Program-made: the position numbers and the translations under genes
In this document: one piece after another, positions 18,554 through 27,213 of the stretch
Layout of the letters: each line of letters starts with the position of its first letter
How positions within the stretch are numbered: position 1 is the first letter of the stretch
Notes under the pieces: generated by a model
Told to the model about the DNA's origin: nothing
The model's input: only the letters and a program-made list of their open reading frames with translations
The model's database searches: none
Source: Streptomyces sp. PKU-EA00015
GTDB lineage: Bacteria; Actinomycetota; Actinomycetes; Streptomycetales; Streptomycetaceae
Direction of reading: 5' to 3'
DNA length: 64,000 nt
Assembly (NCBI RefSeq): GCF_013387495.1
Contig: NZ_JABZEE010000029.1
Span: 124,001-188,000, forward strand

Positions 18554-19465
18554 ATGACCTCCTCCGTCCCCGCCCTGAACCGCATCCGGGTCGGCTCGGC
18601 CCCCGACTCCTGGGGGGTGTGGTTCCCCGATGATCCCCAGCAGGTCCCCTGGCAGCGCTTCCTCGACGAGGTCGCCCGGGCCGGCTACGAATGGATCGAG
18701 CTCGGCCCCTACGGCTATCTCCCGAGCGACCCCGCGCGGCTCACCGAGGAGACCGCCCGAAGGGGGCTGAAGGTCTCGGCCGGCACCGTCTTCACCGGAC
18801 TGCACCACGGCCCCGCCGTCTGGGAGCAGACGTGGGCCCACGTCTCGGACATCGCCGCGCTCACCCGCGCCATGGGCGCGGAGCACCTGGTCGTCATCCC
18901 CTCCTTCTGGCGCGACGACAAGACGGGCCGGATTCTGGAGGACCGCACGCTGACCTCCCAGCAGTGGCGCGACCTCACCGCCCAGAGCGAACGCCTCGGC
19001 CGCGAGGTGCGCGAACGCCACGGGCTGAAGATCGTCGTCCATCCGCACGCGGACACGCACATCGACACGGAGGAGAACGTCAGCCGCTTCCTCGACGCCA
19101 CCGACCCCGACCTCGTCTCCCTCTGCCTCGACACCGGCCACTACGCCTACTGCGGCGGTGACAGCGTGAAGCTCATCGAGACGTACGGCGAGCGGATCGG
19201 CTACCTCCACCTCAAGCAGGTCGACCCCGCGGTGCTCGCCGAAGTGGTGGCCGGCGAGGTGCCCTTCGGCCCGGCGGTCGGCCGCGGTGTCATGTGCGAA
19301 CCCCCGGCCGGCGTACCCGCGCTGGAGCCCGTCCTGAACGCGGCCTCGGCTCTCGGCGTCGAACTCTTCGCCATCGTCGAACAGGACATGTACCCCTGCC
19401 CGCCGGACAAACCCTTCCCGATCGCCGAACGCACGCGCGGATTCCTGCGGTCCTGCGGCGTCTGA
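18554..19465 (+). CDS. IolE-like sugar phosphate isomerase / inosose dehydratase
   Basis: 303 residues. TIM-barrel of the AP endonuclease 2 family: IRVGSAPDSWGVWFPDD at the start is diagnostic for the IolE/inosose dehydratase group, followed by LKIVVHPHADTHID and LVSLCLDTGHYAYCGGD (metal-binding His, Asp, His). IolE removes water from 2-keto-myo-inositol to make the IolD substrate, a step otherwise missing here. Divergent from iolC, sharing the promoter region with the TGTCCGGACA site. An IolH-like isomerase role is the alternative. Confidence 0.87.
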   Translation: MTSSVPALNRIRVGSAPDSWGVWFPDDPQQVPWQRFLDEVARAGYEWIELGPYGYLPSDPARLTEETARRGLKVSAGTVFTGLHHGPAVWEQTWAHVSDIAALTRAMGAEHLVVIPSFWRDDKTGRILEDRTLTSQQWRDLTAQSERLGREVRERHGLKIVVHPHADTHIDTEENVSRFLDATDPDLVSLCLDTGHYAYCGGDSVKLIETYGERIGYLHLKQVDPAVLAEVVAGEVPFGPAVGRGVMCEPPAGVPALEPVLNAASALGVELFAIVEQDMYPCPPDKPFPIAERTRGFLRSCGV

Positions 19466-19518
19466 GCGCCTGCTGCGCATCTGTCACGGTTGTCACCGCC
19501 TCATCACGCATGTCGCCA

Positions 19519-19537
19519 TGACGCATGCGTTGCGTCA
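19519..19537. promoter_or_regulatory. 19-bp inverted repeat upstream of small HTH gene
   Basis: TGACGCA-TGCGT-TGCGTCA is a perfect seven-base inverted repeat about 140 bases before the small HTH gene. It may be a regulator site for that gene. No known box recognised. Confidence 0.4.
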
Positions 19538-19675
19538 CAGGTGGTCGACAGCCCTGCCCCCTCCTCCTCCCACCGTCGTTCACGGGGCAAAGGCTCAGCG
19601 TCGCCAGCGTCCGCGCGGCAGCTCCCCCGACGGCATCCCGCCCGCCGCTGCTGCGCGCAGGGAGGTGCCGGACAC

Positions 19676-19873
19676 ATGACGGACAGAAAGCTCTGGTCCT
19701 ACAAGGACATCGCCGTGCACATCAGGGTGCAGACGGACACGGTCCGTTCGTATCGGAAGCACGGCCTTCTTCCGCCCCCCGACCACGTGGAGGCCGGCAA
19801 GCCGTACTGGTTCGCCGACACCATCCGCCTCTGGGTGGCCAACAGGCCCGGGAACAGAGGCCGCGCAAAGTGA
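19676..19873 (+). CDS. Small helix-turn-helix (MerR/excisionase-like) protein
   Basis: 65 residues. GGGAGG lies about nine bases before the ATG. The whole protein is one winged-helix unit: LWSYKDIAVHIRVQTDTVRS (helix-turn-helix), YRKHGLLPPPDHVEAGKPYW (wing) and a basic C-terminus with FADTIRLWVANRPGNRGRAK. This is close to HTH_17/AlpA-like DNA-binding modules found in excisionases and small regulators. It lies 173 bases before the copper chaperone gene, but the CsoR-type site between them suggests separate control. Target unknown. Confidence 0.8.
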   Translation: MTDRKLWSYKDIAVHIRVQTDTVRSYRKHGLLPPPDHVEAGKPYWFADTIRLWVANRPGNRGRAK

Positions 19874-19943
19874 GGCTCCCGCATGCGGCGCGGAGCCCGG
19901 ACCCACCGATTCCCCGGCGAGGCGTCACCCACCTGTTGGCCCC

Positions 19944-19960
19944 ATACCCCCTAGGGGTAT
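19944..19960. promoter_or_regulatory. CsoR-type copper operator
   Basis: ATACCCCCTAGGGGTAT matches the known actinobacterial CsoR consensus (TACCCC-TAGGGG-TA type). It lies 87 bases before the chaperone start. CsoR lets go when it binds Cu(I), so the downstream genes should be copper-induced. No csoR gene is in the window. Confidence 0.85.
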
Positions 19961-20046
19961 AAAGTGTTCGGTGTCAGGGGCCTCGGCCTTTCCGTGGGCT
20001 CCTGGCGCATCATGCACTTGTACGTTCCGCTCACGAGGAGAACGCG

Positions 20047-20364
20047 ATGACCACCGAGACGAAGATCGAGATCGAGACCGTCCAGGGATCCGGTTCCTGC
20101 TGCTCGGCCGACGGCTCCTGCCACGACACCGGGGCGGACGCCCAGGCCGGCGGTGTCACCGCGGTCTACCAGGTCTCCGGCATGACCTGCGGCCACTGCG
20201 AAGGCGCGGTCAGCAGCGAGATCTCCGAGATCGCGGGGGTCAGTTCGGTGAAGGCCGTCGCAGCCACCGGCACGGTCACCGTGGTCTCCGACGCGCCGCT
20301 CGACGAGGACGCCGTGCGCGCAGCCGTCGACGAGGCCGGCTACGAGCTGGTCGGCCGGGCCTGA
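20047..20364 (+). CDS. Copper chaperone with C-terminal HMA domain (CopZ-like)
   Basis: 105 residues. An N-terminal 35-residue extension carries extra cysteines (GSGSCCSADGSCHD) before a heavy-metal-associated domain with the Cu-binding motif GMTCGHC (about 45-51) and the typical VSSVKAVAATGTVTV and EDAVRAAVDEAGYELVG segments. It should pass Cu(I) to the CopA gene 131 bases downstream. GAGGAG ribosome site before ATG. The extra Cys cluster could bind more copper and is longer than in plain CopZ (about 70 residues). Confidence 0.93.
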   Translation: MTTETKIEIETVQGSGSCCSADGSCHDTGADAQAGGVTAVYQVSGMTCGHCEGAVSSEISEIAGVSSVKAVAATGTVTVVSDAPLDEDAVRAAVDEAGYELVGRA

Positions 20365-20495
20365 ACGCCTCCGGAACCGAGCGCGCCCGGACCTGTCGGC
20401 GCGTCGCACCGTACGTACCGGGGACCGGGTCCCTCCCGATCGGTCCGATACTGGTCGGGTAAGACCCGGTCCTCGGTACGCATGGAGTCCCGAAC

Positions 20496-22742
20496 GTGGA
20501 AACAGCCCAGGTGGAGCTCACCATCGGCGGGATGACCTGCGCCTCCTGCGCGGCCCGCGTCGAGAAGAAGCTGAACCGCATGGACGGCGTGAGCGCCACG
20601 GTCAATTACGCGACCGAGAAGGCTCACGTCAGCTATCCGCCGGACATGCCTGTCGCCGACCTCATCGCCACCGTGGTCAAGACCGGCTACACCGCCGCAG
20701 AGCCGCCGCCTCCGGCCCCCGAACCGCAGGACGCGACCCCGTCGGCCGGGACCGGCGAAGGGAAGGAAACCGGGACGGACACGGAGCAGCGCGCCCTGTG
20801 GCAGCGTCTCGTCGTCTCCGCCGCCCTCTCCGCGCCCGTCGTCCTCATGTCGATGATCGGCGCCCTGCAGTTCGACAACTGGCAGTGGCTTTCGCTCACC
20901 CTCGCCGCTCCCGTCGTCGTCTGGGGCGGGCTGCCCTTCCACCGCGCCGCCCGGACGAACCTGCGGCACGGCGCGGCCACCATGGACACGCTGGTGTCCA
21001 CCGGCACACTGGCCGCTTTCGGCTGGTCCCTGTGGGCGCTGTTCTTCGGGCAGGCGGGCATGCCGGGCATGCGTCACGCCTTCGATCCGACCGTCTCCCG
21101 CACGGACGGGAGCTCGGCGATCTATCTCGAAGTGGCCGCCGGGGTGATCACATTCATCCTGCTCGGCCGCTACCTGGAGGCCCGCTCCAAGCGCCGGGCG
21201 GGTGCCGCCCTGCGCGCGCTGATGGAGCTGGGCGCGAAGGACGTGGCCGTGCTGCGGAACGGCGCGGAGGTACGCGTTCCGGTCGACCGTCTGGCGGTGG
21301 GCGACCGTTTCGTCGTACGCCCCGGGGAGAAGATCGCCACCGACGGCACGGTCGTCGAGGGGGTCTCGGCCGTGGACGTCTCGATGCTCACCGGCGAGTC
21401 CCTGCCGGTGGACGTGACCGCGGGCGACCAGGTCACCGGCGCCACCCTCAACACGGCCGGCCGGCTCGTCGTCGAGGCCACCCGGGTCGGCGCCGACACC
21501 CGCCTCGCCCGCATGGCGAAGCTCGTCGAGGACGCGCAGAACGGCAAGGCCGAGGTCCAGCGTCTCGCGGACCGGGTGTCGGCGGTCTTCGTGCCCGTCG
21601 TACTGCTGATCGCGCTGACGACGCTCGTGGTCTGGCTGCTCGCGACCGACGACGCGACCGCCGCCTTCACCGCCGCCGTCGCGGTACTGATCATCGCGTG
21701 CCCCTGCGCCCTCGGCCTCGCCACCCCGACGGCCCTGATGGTGGGCACCGGCCGTGGCGCGCAGCTCGGGATCCTCATCAAGGGACCGGAGGTCCTCGAG
21801 TCGACCCGCACGGTCGACACGGTCGTCCTGGACAAGACCGGAACGGTCACCACCGGCCGGATGACCCTTCAGGGCGTGCACCCCGCCGAGAACGCCGACG
21901 AGGCGGAACTGCTGCGCTTCGCGGGCGCCTTGGAACACGCCTCCGAGCACCCGATCGCGCGCGCCGTCGCCGAGGGCGCCGAGGGGCGCATCGGCCCGCT
22001 GCCCGCCGCCGAGACGTTCGCGAACGTCCCCGGCCTCGGCGTCCGCGGAACGGTCGAGGGCCACGAGGTGCTCGTCGGGCGCGCGGCGCTGCTGCGGGAC
22101 GCCGGTGTGGAGCTGCCCGAGGCGCTCGTGACGGCCGCTGCCGGCGACCGGGGCCGTACCGCCGTCTACGCCGCCCGGGACGGCAAGGCGCTCGGGGTGC
22201 TCACCGTCGCGGACGCGGTGAAGGAGACCAGCGCCGAGGCGATACGGGAGCTGCGGGCCCTCGGGCTCACGCCGGTGCTGCTGACCGGCGACGGGCGGGC
22301 CGTGGCGGAGGCGGTGGCCGCCGAGGTGGGCGTGGACGAGGTGTACGCGGAGGTCCTGCCGGAGGAGAAGGTGCGGGTCGTCGAAAGGCTGCGGGCCGAG
22401 GGCCGGACCGTCGCGATGGTCGGCGACGGCGTGAACGACGCCGCAGCGCTCGCGACCGCCGATCTCGGCCTGGCGATGGGCACCGGCACGGACGCGGCGA
22501 TCGAGGCCGGGGACCTGACCCTGGTGCGGGGTGATCTGCGGGTCGCCGCGGACGCGATCCGTCTCGCCCGTCGGACTCTGGCGACGATCAAAGGGAATCT
22601 TTACTGGGCCTTCGGCTACAACGTCGCGGCCCTGCCTCTGGCGGCGTTCGGCCTGCTCAACCCCATGATCGCGGGTTTCGCCATGGCCTTTTCGTCCGTG
22701 TTTGTCGTCACCAACAGCCTGCGCCTGCGCTCCTTCTCGTGA
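20496..22742 (+). CDS. copA: Copper-translocating P1B-type ATPase
   Basis: 748 residues. Exports Cu(I) from the cytoplasm. Order: one N-terminal HMA domain with GGMTCASC (about 12-18), a Pro-rich linker, eight membrane helices with the ion-binding CPC in IIACPCALGLATP, the TGES actuator loop (MLTGESLPVD), phosphorylation site DKTGTVTTG, nucleotide-binding SEHPIAR and hinge MVGDGVNDAAAL. GTG start after GGAG. Co-directional with the chaperone and presumably under the same CsoR-type site. Confidence 0.97.
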   Translation: METAQVELTIGGMTCASCAARVEKKLNRMDGVSATVNYATEKAHVSYPPDMPVADLIATVVKTGYTAAEPPPPAPEPQDATPSAGTGEGKETGTDTEQRALWQRLVVSAALSAPVVLMSMIGALQFDNWQWLSLTLAAPVVVWGGLPFHRAARTNLRHGAATMDTLVSTGTLAAFGWSLWALFFGQAGMPGMRHAFDPTVSRTDGSSAIYLEVAAGVITFILLGRYLEARSKRRAGAALRALMELGAKDVAVLRNGAEVRVPVDRLAVGDRFVVRPGEKIATDGTVVEGVSAVDVSMLTGESLPVDVTAGDQVTGATLNTAGRLVVEATRVGADTRLARMAKLVEDAQNGKAEVQRLADRVSAVFVPVVLLIALTTLVVWLLATDDATAAFTAAVAVLIIACPCALGLATPTALMVGTGRGAQLGILIKGPEVLESTRTVDTVVLDKTGTVTTGRMTLQGVHPAENADEAELLRFAGALEHASEHPIARAVAEGAEGRIGPLPAAETFANVPGLGVRGTVEGHEVLVGRAALLRDAGVELPEALVTAAAGDRGRTAVYAARDGKALGVLTVADAVKETSAEAIRELRALGLTPVLLTGDGRAVAEAVAAEVGVDEVYAEVLPEEKVRVVERLRAEGRTVAMVGDGVNDAAALATADLGLAMGTGTDAAIEAGDLTLVRGDLRVAADAIRLARRTLATIKGNLYWAFGYNVAALPLAAFGLLNPMIAGFAMAFSSVFVVTNSLRLRSFS

Positions 22743-22840
22743 CTACAAACAGGTCACAAGACCTTCACAAGGAGACCTAGATCACAGATATTTGGGGGTA
22801 ACCATTAAGGCTCCTCGCGAGTCTAAGTGGGCGATGCCGA

Positions 22841-22884
22841 GAACGTCTTGGGGGACGTTCATGGAATGTCTTGGGGGACGTTCC
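22841..22884. repeat. Two tandem hairpins sharing TCTTGGGGGACGTTC
   Basis: GAACGTC-TTGGGG-GACGTTC (22841-22860) is a perfect seven-pair hairpin; the next copy (22863-22884, GGAATGTC-TTGGGG-GACGTTCC) keeps pairing with one T-G wobble. The same TTGGGG loop sequence occurs in both, and a related TTTGGGGG lies at 22791-22798. Confidence 0.8.
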
Positions 22885-23027
22885 AGGCAAGCGTTGGCCG
22901 GGGCACGTGCCCGGGGAGCTTTGAGCGGCCCTCCCGTGCGTACGTACCCCGGCAGACCGCGCAAGGAGCTTCTGCTGCCCAGCAGACGCCCGGCCGGATC
23001 CCGTGGGGGGAATCCGCTCGGGGATAT

Positions 23028-23081
23028 GGGAAGCGCCCCGTCGCCGACCCGTGGGGGGATCGGCAGCGGGGCGCTTTCCGC
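23028..23081. terminator. Bidirectional terminator-like hairpin between copA and citrate synthase
   Basis: GGAAGCGCCCCG pairs with CGGGGCGCTTTCC (one bulged base) across a loop of roughly 28 bases. It would serve the leftward citrate synthase transcript and the rightward copper operon. Confidence 0.6.
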
Positions 23082-23232
23082 GCTTGCAGGCCTGGTGGCT
23101 CGCTCGTCCGGGTACCCGGCCTTCTGAGGGCAGCGGGGCCCGAGGAACAGACTCTGGACCGGGGCGCAGCCCACCGGACCGGGCCGGGCCCGGTCCGGGA
23201 AGGTTCGGCCGCGGCGACCGGTCCTCGCGCGT

Positions 23233-24522
23233 CTAGCGGGCCTCGACGGGGACGAAGTCGCGCAGGACCTCGCCGGTGTAGATCTGGCGCGGACGACCGA
23301 TGCGGGAGCCGGGCTCCTTGATCATCTCGTGCCACTGGGCGATCCAGCCCGGCAGACGGCCGAGGGCGAAGAGGACGGTGAACATCTCCGTCGGGAAGCC
23401 CATCGCGCGGTAGATCAGACCCGTGTAGAAGTCCACGTTCGGGTAGAGGTTGCGCGAGACGAAGTACTCGTCGGAGAGCGCGTGCTCCTCCAGCTTCAGG
23501 GCGATGTCCAGCAGCTCGTCCGACTTGCCGAGGGCCGAGAGGACGTCGTGCGCCGCCGCCTTGATGATCTTCGCCCGGGGGTCGAAGCTCTTGTAGACGC
23601 GGTGGCCGAAGCCCATCAGGCGGACGCCGTCCTCCCTGTTCTTCACCTTGCGGATGAAGGAGTCGACGTCGCCGCCGCCTGCCTGGATGCCCTCGAGCAT
23701 CTCCAGGACGGACTGGTTGGCGCCACCGTGCAGCGGGCCCCACAGGGCGCTGATGCCGGCGGAGATCGAGGCGAACATGTTCGCCTGCGAGGAGCCGACG
23801 AGGCGCACCGTCGAGGTGGAACAGTTCTGCTCGTGGTCCGCGTGCAGGATCAGCAGCTTGTCGAGCGCGGAGACCACGACCGGGTCCAGCTCGTACTCCT
23901 GGGCGGGGACCGAGAAGGTCATGCGCAGGAAGTTCTCGACGTACCCGAGGTCGTTGCGCGGGTAGACGAAGGGGTGGCCGATCGACTTCTTGTACGCGTA
24001 GGCCGCGATCGTCGGGAGCTTGGCCAGCAGCCGGATCGTGGACAGGTGGCGCTGCTTCTCGTCGAACGGGTTGTGGCTGTCCTGGTAGAACGTCGACAGC
24101 GCACTGACCACGGAGGAGAGCATGGCCATCGGGTGGGCGTCGCGCGGGAAGCCGTCGAAGAACCGCTTGACGTCCTCGTGCAGCAGGGTGTGCTGCGTGA
24201 TCTCGCCCCTGAACCCCGCAAGCTGGTCGACCGTGGGAAGCTCACCGTTGATCAGCAGGTACGCCACCTCGAGGAAGGTGGAACGCTCGGCCAGCTGCTC
24301 GATCGGGTAGCCGCGGTAGCGCAGAATGCCCTGCTCGCCGTCGAGGTAGGTGATCGCGGATTTGTAGGCGGCGGTATTGCCGTATCCACTGTCCAGGGTC
24401 ACCAGACCGGTCTGGGCTCGGAGCTTCCCGATGTCGAAGCCCTTGTCACCGACGGTGCTCTCGACCACCGGGTAGGTGTATTCACCGTCCGCGTACCGCA
24501 GTACTACAGAGTTGTCGCTCAC
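23233..24522 (-). CDS. Citrate synthase
   Basis: 429 residues from the GTG at 24520-24522 (GAGGGA six bases before), starting VSDNSVVLRYADGEYTYPV as in Streptomyces CitA; an upstream in-frame ATG is not needed. Condenses acetyl-CoA and oxaloacetate, first step of the TCA cycle. Active-site segments: HADHEQNCSTSTVRLVGSS, GPLHGGANQSVLEML, LMGFGHRVYKSFDPRA (His, Arg) and VDFYTGLIYRAMGF (Asp). Hexameric type II-like length. Single-gene unit; the 247-base gap to recD shows no other gene. Confidence 0.97.
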   Translation of the reverse strand: MSDNSVVLRYADGEYTYPVVESTVGDKGFDIGKLRAQTGLVTLDSGYGNTAAYKSAITYLDGEQGILRYRGYPIEQLAERSTFLEVAYLLINGELPTVDQLAGFRGEITQHTLLHEDVKRFFDGFPRDAHPMAMLSSVVSALSTFYQDSHNPFDEKQRHLSTIRLLAKLPTIAAYAYKKSIGHPFVYPRNDLGYVENFLRMTFSVPAQEYELDPVVVSALDKLLILHADHEQNCSTSTVRLVGSSQANMFASISAGISALWGPLHGGANQSVLEMLEGIQAGGGDVDSFIRKVKNREDGVRLMGFGHRVYKSFDPRAKIIKAAAHDVLSALGKSDELLDIALKLEEHALSDEYFVSRNLYPNVDFYTGLIYRAMGFPTEMFTVLFALGRLPGWIAQWHEMIKEPGSRIGRPRQIYTGEVLRDFVPVEAR

Positions 24523-24769
24523 GTCATCCCTCACCGACGTAGTGCCTCTACTTCGAGGTGCCCTGACTGTCTCTACCATCCCCCATTTGGCTCAGGAGAG
24601 TGCACTCGGGGTCGACCATTGGGCCCATCGGCGGCACTCAGTGCCGCCAACCTGCTCATCTTGCCCCCTTCGCCCTGGTTCTGAAAGCCGGGACGGGGCA
24701 GGCGTGGTGTTTCCCACCCTCCCCGGCACCTTCCCTCGGGGCAGGTCACCCGAACCGCCGCCGGGCCGC

Positions 24770-27004
24770 TCAGCCGACCGGCGGCCCGCCCACCAGCCGG
24801 TGGTCCAGCGCGGTGAAGCGCCTGCCTGCGGAAACCGTACGCACGGCCTGCCCTATCGCCTTCCGGGAGCCGACCAGCACGACGAGCTTTCTGGCGCGGG
24901 TGACGGCCGTGTAGAGCAGGTTCCGCTGGAGCATCATCCAGGCCCCGGTGGTGACCGGGATCACCACGGCCGGGTACTCGCTGCCCTGGGAGCGGTGGAT
25001 CGTGACCGCGTACGCGTGCGCCAGCTCGTCGAGCTCGTCGAAGTCGTACGGCACCTCCTCGTCCTCGTCCGTCAGGACAGTCAGGCGCTGGTCGTCGGGC
25101 TGGAGCGAGGTGACGACCCCGACCGTGCCGTTGAAGACGCCGTTGCGCCCCTTGTCGTAGTTGTTGCGGATCTGGGTCACCTTGTCGCCCACGCGGAACA
25201 CCCGCCCGCCGAACCGCTTCTCCGGCAGGTCCGGCCGGGCCGGGGTGATGGCCTGCTGCAGCAGTCCGTTGAGCGTGCCCGCGCCGGCCGGCCCGCGGTG
25301 CATCGGCGCGAGGACCTGCACGTCCCGCCGCGGGTCGAGCCCGAACTTGGCCGGAATCCGCCGCGCCGCCACGTCCACGGTCAGCCTGCCCGCGTCCTCG
25401 GTCTCCTCCGCCACGAAGAGGAAGAAGTCCGTCATCCCCGAGGTGACCGGCTGCATACCGGAGTTGATCCGGTGGGCGTTGGTGACGACGCCCGACTGCT
25501 GGGCCTGCCGGAAGATGCGCGTCAGCCGCACGCTCGGCACCGGCCCGCCGTCCGTCAGCAGATCGCGCAGCACCTCGCCCGCGCCGACGCTCGGCAGCTG
25601 GTCCACGTCCCCGACGAGCAGCAGGTGCGCGCCCATCGCCACCGCCTTGACCAGCTTGTTGGCGAGCAGCAGATCGAGCATCGACGCCTCGTCGACGACG
25701 ACCAGGTCCGCGTCGAGCGGCCGGTCCCGGTCGTACGCCGCGTCCCCGCCGGGCCTCAGCTCCAGCAGCCGGTGCACCGTCGACGCCTCGGCCCCGGTCA
25801 GCTCGGCGAGCCGCTTGGCCGCCCGGCCGGTGGGCGCCGCCAGCACGACCTTCGCCTTCTTGGCCCGCGCGAGCTCCACGATCGACCGCACCGTGAACGA
25901 CTTCCCGCAGCCCGGGCCGCCGGTAAGTACGGCCACCCGGCTCGTGAGCGCCAGCCTGACCGCGGCCTCCTGCTCGGGCGCCAGCTCGGCGCCCGTACGC
26001 TCCGCGAGCCAGGCCAGCGCCCTGCCCCAGTCGACGTCCCGGAAGGCCGGCATCCGGTCCTCCTCGGCGCGCAGCAGCCTGCGCAGCTGGCCGGCGAGGG
26101 ACAGCTCGGCCCGGTGGAAGGGCACCAGGTAGACCGCCGTGAGCGGCTCACCGCCGTCGGGACCGGGCACCTGCTCCCGCACGACCCCTTCCTCGTCGGC
26201 CGCGAGCTCCGCGAGACAGTCGATGACCAGCCCCGTGTCCACCTGGAGCAGCTTCACCGCGTCCGCGATCAACTGCTCCTCCGGCAGGAAACAGTGCCCC
26301 TGATCCGTGGACTGGGACAGCGCGTACTGCAGGCCAGCCTTGACCCTCTCCGGACTGTCGTGCGGGATGCCGACCGCCTGCGCGATCTTGTCCGCGGTCA
26401 GGAAGCCGATGCCCCACACGTCGGCGGCGAGGCGGTACGGCTGGTTCTTGACGACGGAGATCGAGGCGTCCTCGTACTTCTTGTAGATGCGCACGGCGAT
26501 GGACGTCGAGACGCCCACGCCCTGGAGGAAGACCATGACCTCCTTGATGGCCTTCTGCTCCTCCCAGGCGGCCCCGATCAGCTTCGTCCGCTTCGGCCCG
26601 AGACCGGGCACCTCGACGAGCCGCTTCGGCTCCTGCTCGATGACGTCGAGGGTGTCGACGCCGAAGTGGTCGACGATCCGCTCGGCGATGCGCGGCCCGA
26701 TCCCCTTGATCAGCCCGGAGCCGAGGTAGCGCCGTATGCCCTGGACGGTGGCGGGCAGGACGGTCGTGTAGTTCTCCACGGTGAACTGCTTGCCGTACTG
26801 CGGATGGGAGCCCCAACGCCCCTCCATGCGCAGCGACTCCCCGACCTGCGCGCCGAGGAGCGACCCGACGACGGTGAGCAGCTCACCGGCACCCCGGCCG
26901 GTGTCGACGCGGGCGACCGTGTAGCCGTTCTCCTCGTTGGCGTACGTGATCCGCTCGAGAACGCCTTCGAGGACGGCGAGGCGGGGCATGACCTGGTTGG
27001 ACAT
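24770..27004 (-). CDS. recD2: SF1B DNA helicase, RecD2 type
   Basis: 744 residues. Start set at the ATG 27002-27004 because upstream in-frame sequence is low-complexity. An N-terminal OB-like region (LEGVLERITYANEENGYTVARV) and helix-hairpin-helix segments (GLIKGIGPRIAERIVDHFG, VPGLGPKRTKLI) precede the motor: Walker A GGPGCGKS (about 360), DEASMLD Walker B, GDVDQLPSVGAG, and C-terminal UvrD-like VTIHRSQGSEYPAVVIPV and YTAVTRAR. RecD2 is the stand-alone 5'-3' helicase for DNA repair in bacteria without RecBC partners. No operon partner. Confidence 0.95.
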   Translation of the reverse strand: MSNQVMPRLAVLEGVLERITYANEENGYTVARVDTGRGAGELLTVVGSLLGAQVGESLRMEGRWGSHPQYGKQFTVENYTTVLPATVQGIRRYLGSGLIKGIGPRIAERIVDHFGVDTLDVIEQEPKRLVEVPGLGPKRTKLIGAAWEEQKAIKEVMVFLQGVGVSTSIAVRIYKKYEDASISVVKNQPYRLAADVWGIGFLTADKIAQAVGIPHDSPERVKAGLQYALSQSTDQGHCFLPEEQLIADAVKLLQVDTGLVIDCLAELAADEEGVVREQVPGPDGGEPLTAVYLVPFHRAELSLAGQLRRLLRAEEDRMPAFRDVDWGRALAWLAERTGAELAPEQEAAVRLALTSRVAVLTGGPGCGKSFTVRSIVELARAKKAKVVLAAPTGRAAKRLAELTGAEASTVHRLLELRPGGDAAYDRDRPLDADLVVVDEASMLDLLLANKLVKAVAMGAHLLLVGDVDQLPSVGAGEVLRDLLTDGGPVPSVRLTRIFRQAQQSGVVTNAHRINSGMQPVTSGMTDFFLFVAEETEDAGRLTVDVAARRIPAKFGLDPRRDVQVLAPMHRGPAGAGTLNGLLQQAITPARPDLPEKRFGGRVFRVGDKVTQIRNNYDKGRNGVFNGTVGVVTSLQPDDQRLTVLTDEDEEVPYDFDELDELAHAYAVTIHRSQGSEYPAVVIPVTTGAWMMLQRNLLYTAVTRARKLVVLVGSRKAIGQAVRTVSAGRRFTALDHRLVGGPPVG

Positions 27005-27213
27005 GAGGCGACGGTATCGCCGGGGTCGGACAGCGCGGGAGGCCTGTGGACAACTGTGCGGTTCACGGGGGTCCGTGCCGTCGTTCGTCGCTGCTCGCGG
27101 GAACGCGCGCGTGAGTGCCACGGCGCCGCTCGACACTCTGTTCACCGGCCGACAGCCGGCCGGGCACCCGCCGACCACGTGCCGGGCCGTGCGGCTTCCC
27201 CGCGTCCCGGCGC

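Larger units (their letters stand above)
22743..23232. other. 490-bp gap with tandem hairpins; doubtful small ORF
   Basis: Between convergent copA and citrate synthase. It holds two tandem GAACGTC-type hairpins (22841-22884) and a terminator-like stem (23028-23080). A GTG-started + strand frame (22827-23321) has coding-like stretches (VLGDVHGMSWGTFQASVGRG) but runs 89 bases antisense into the citrate synthase gene and matches no family I know; I do not list it as a gene. Confidence 0.6.

Noticed and set aside
22827..23321. A definite protein gene in the copA-citrate synthase gap
   Set aside because: Runs antisense into the citrate synthase gene and matches no family I know; kept only as a possibility in the findings.
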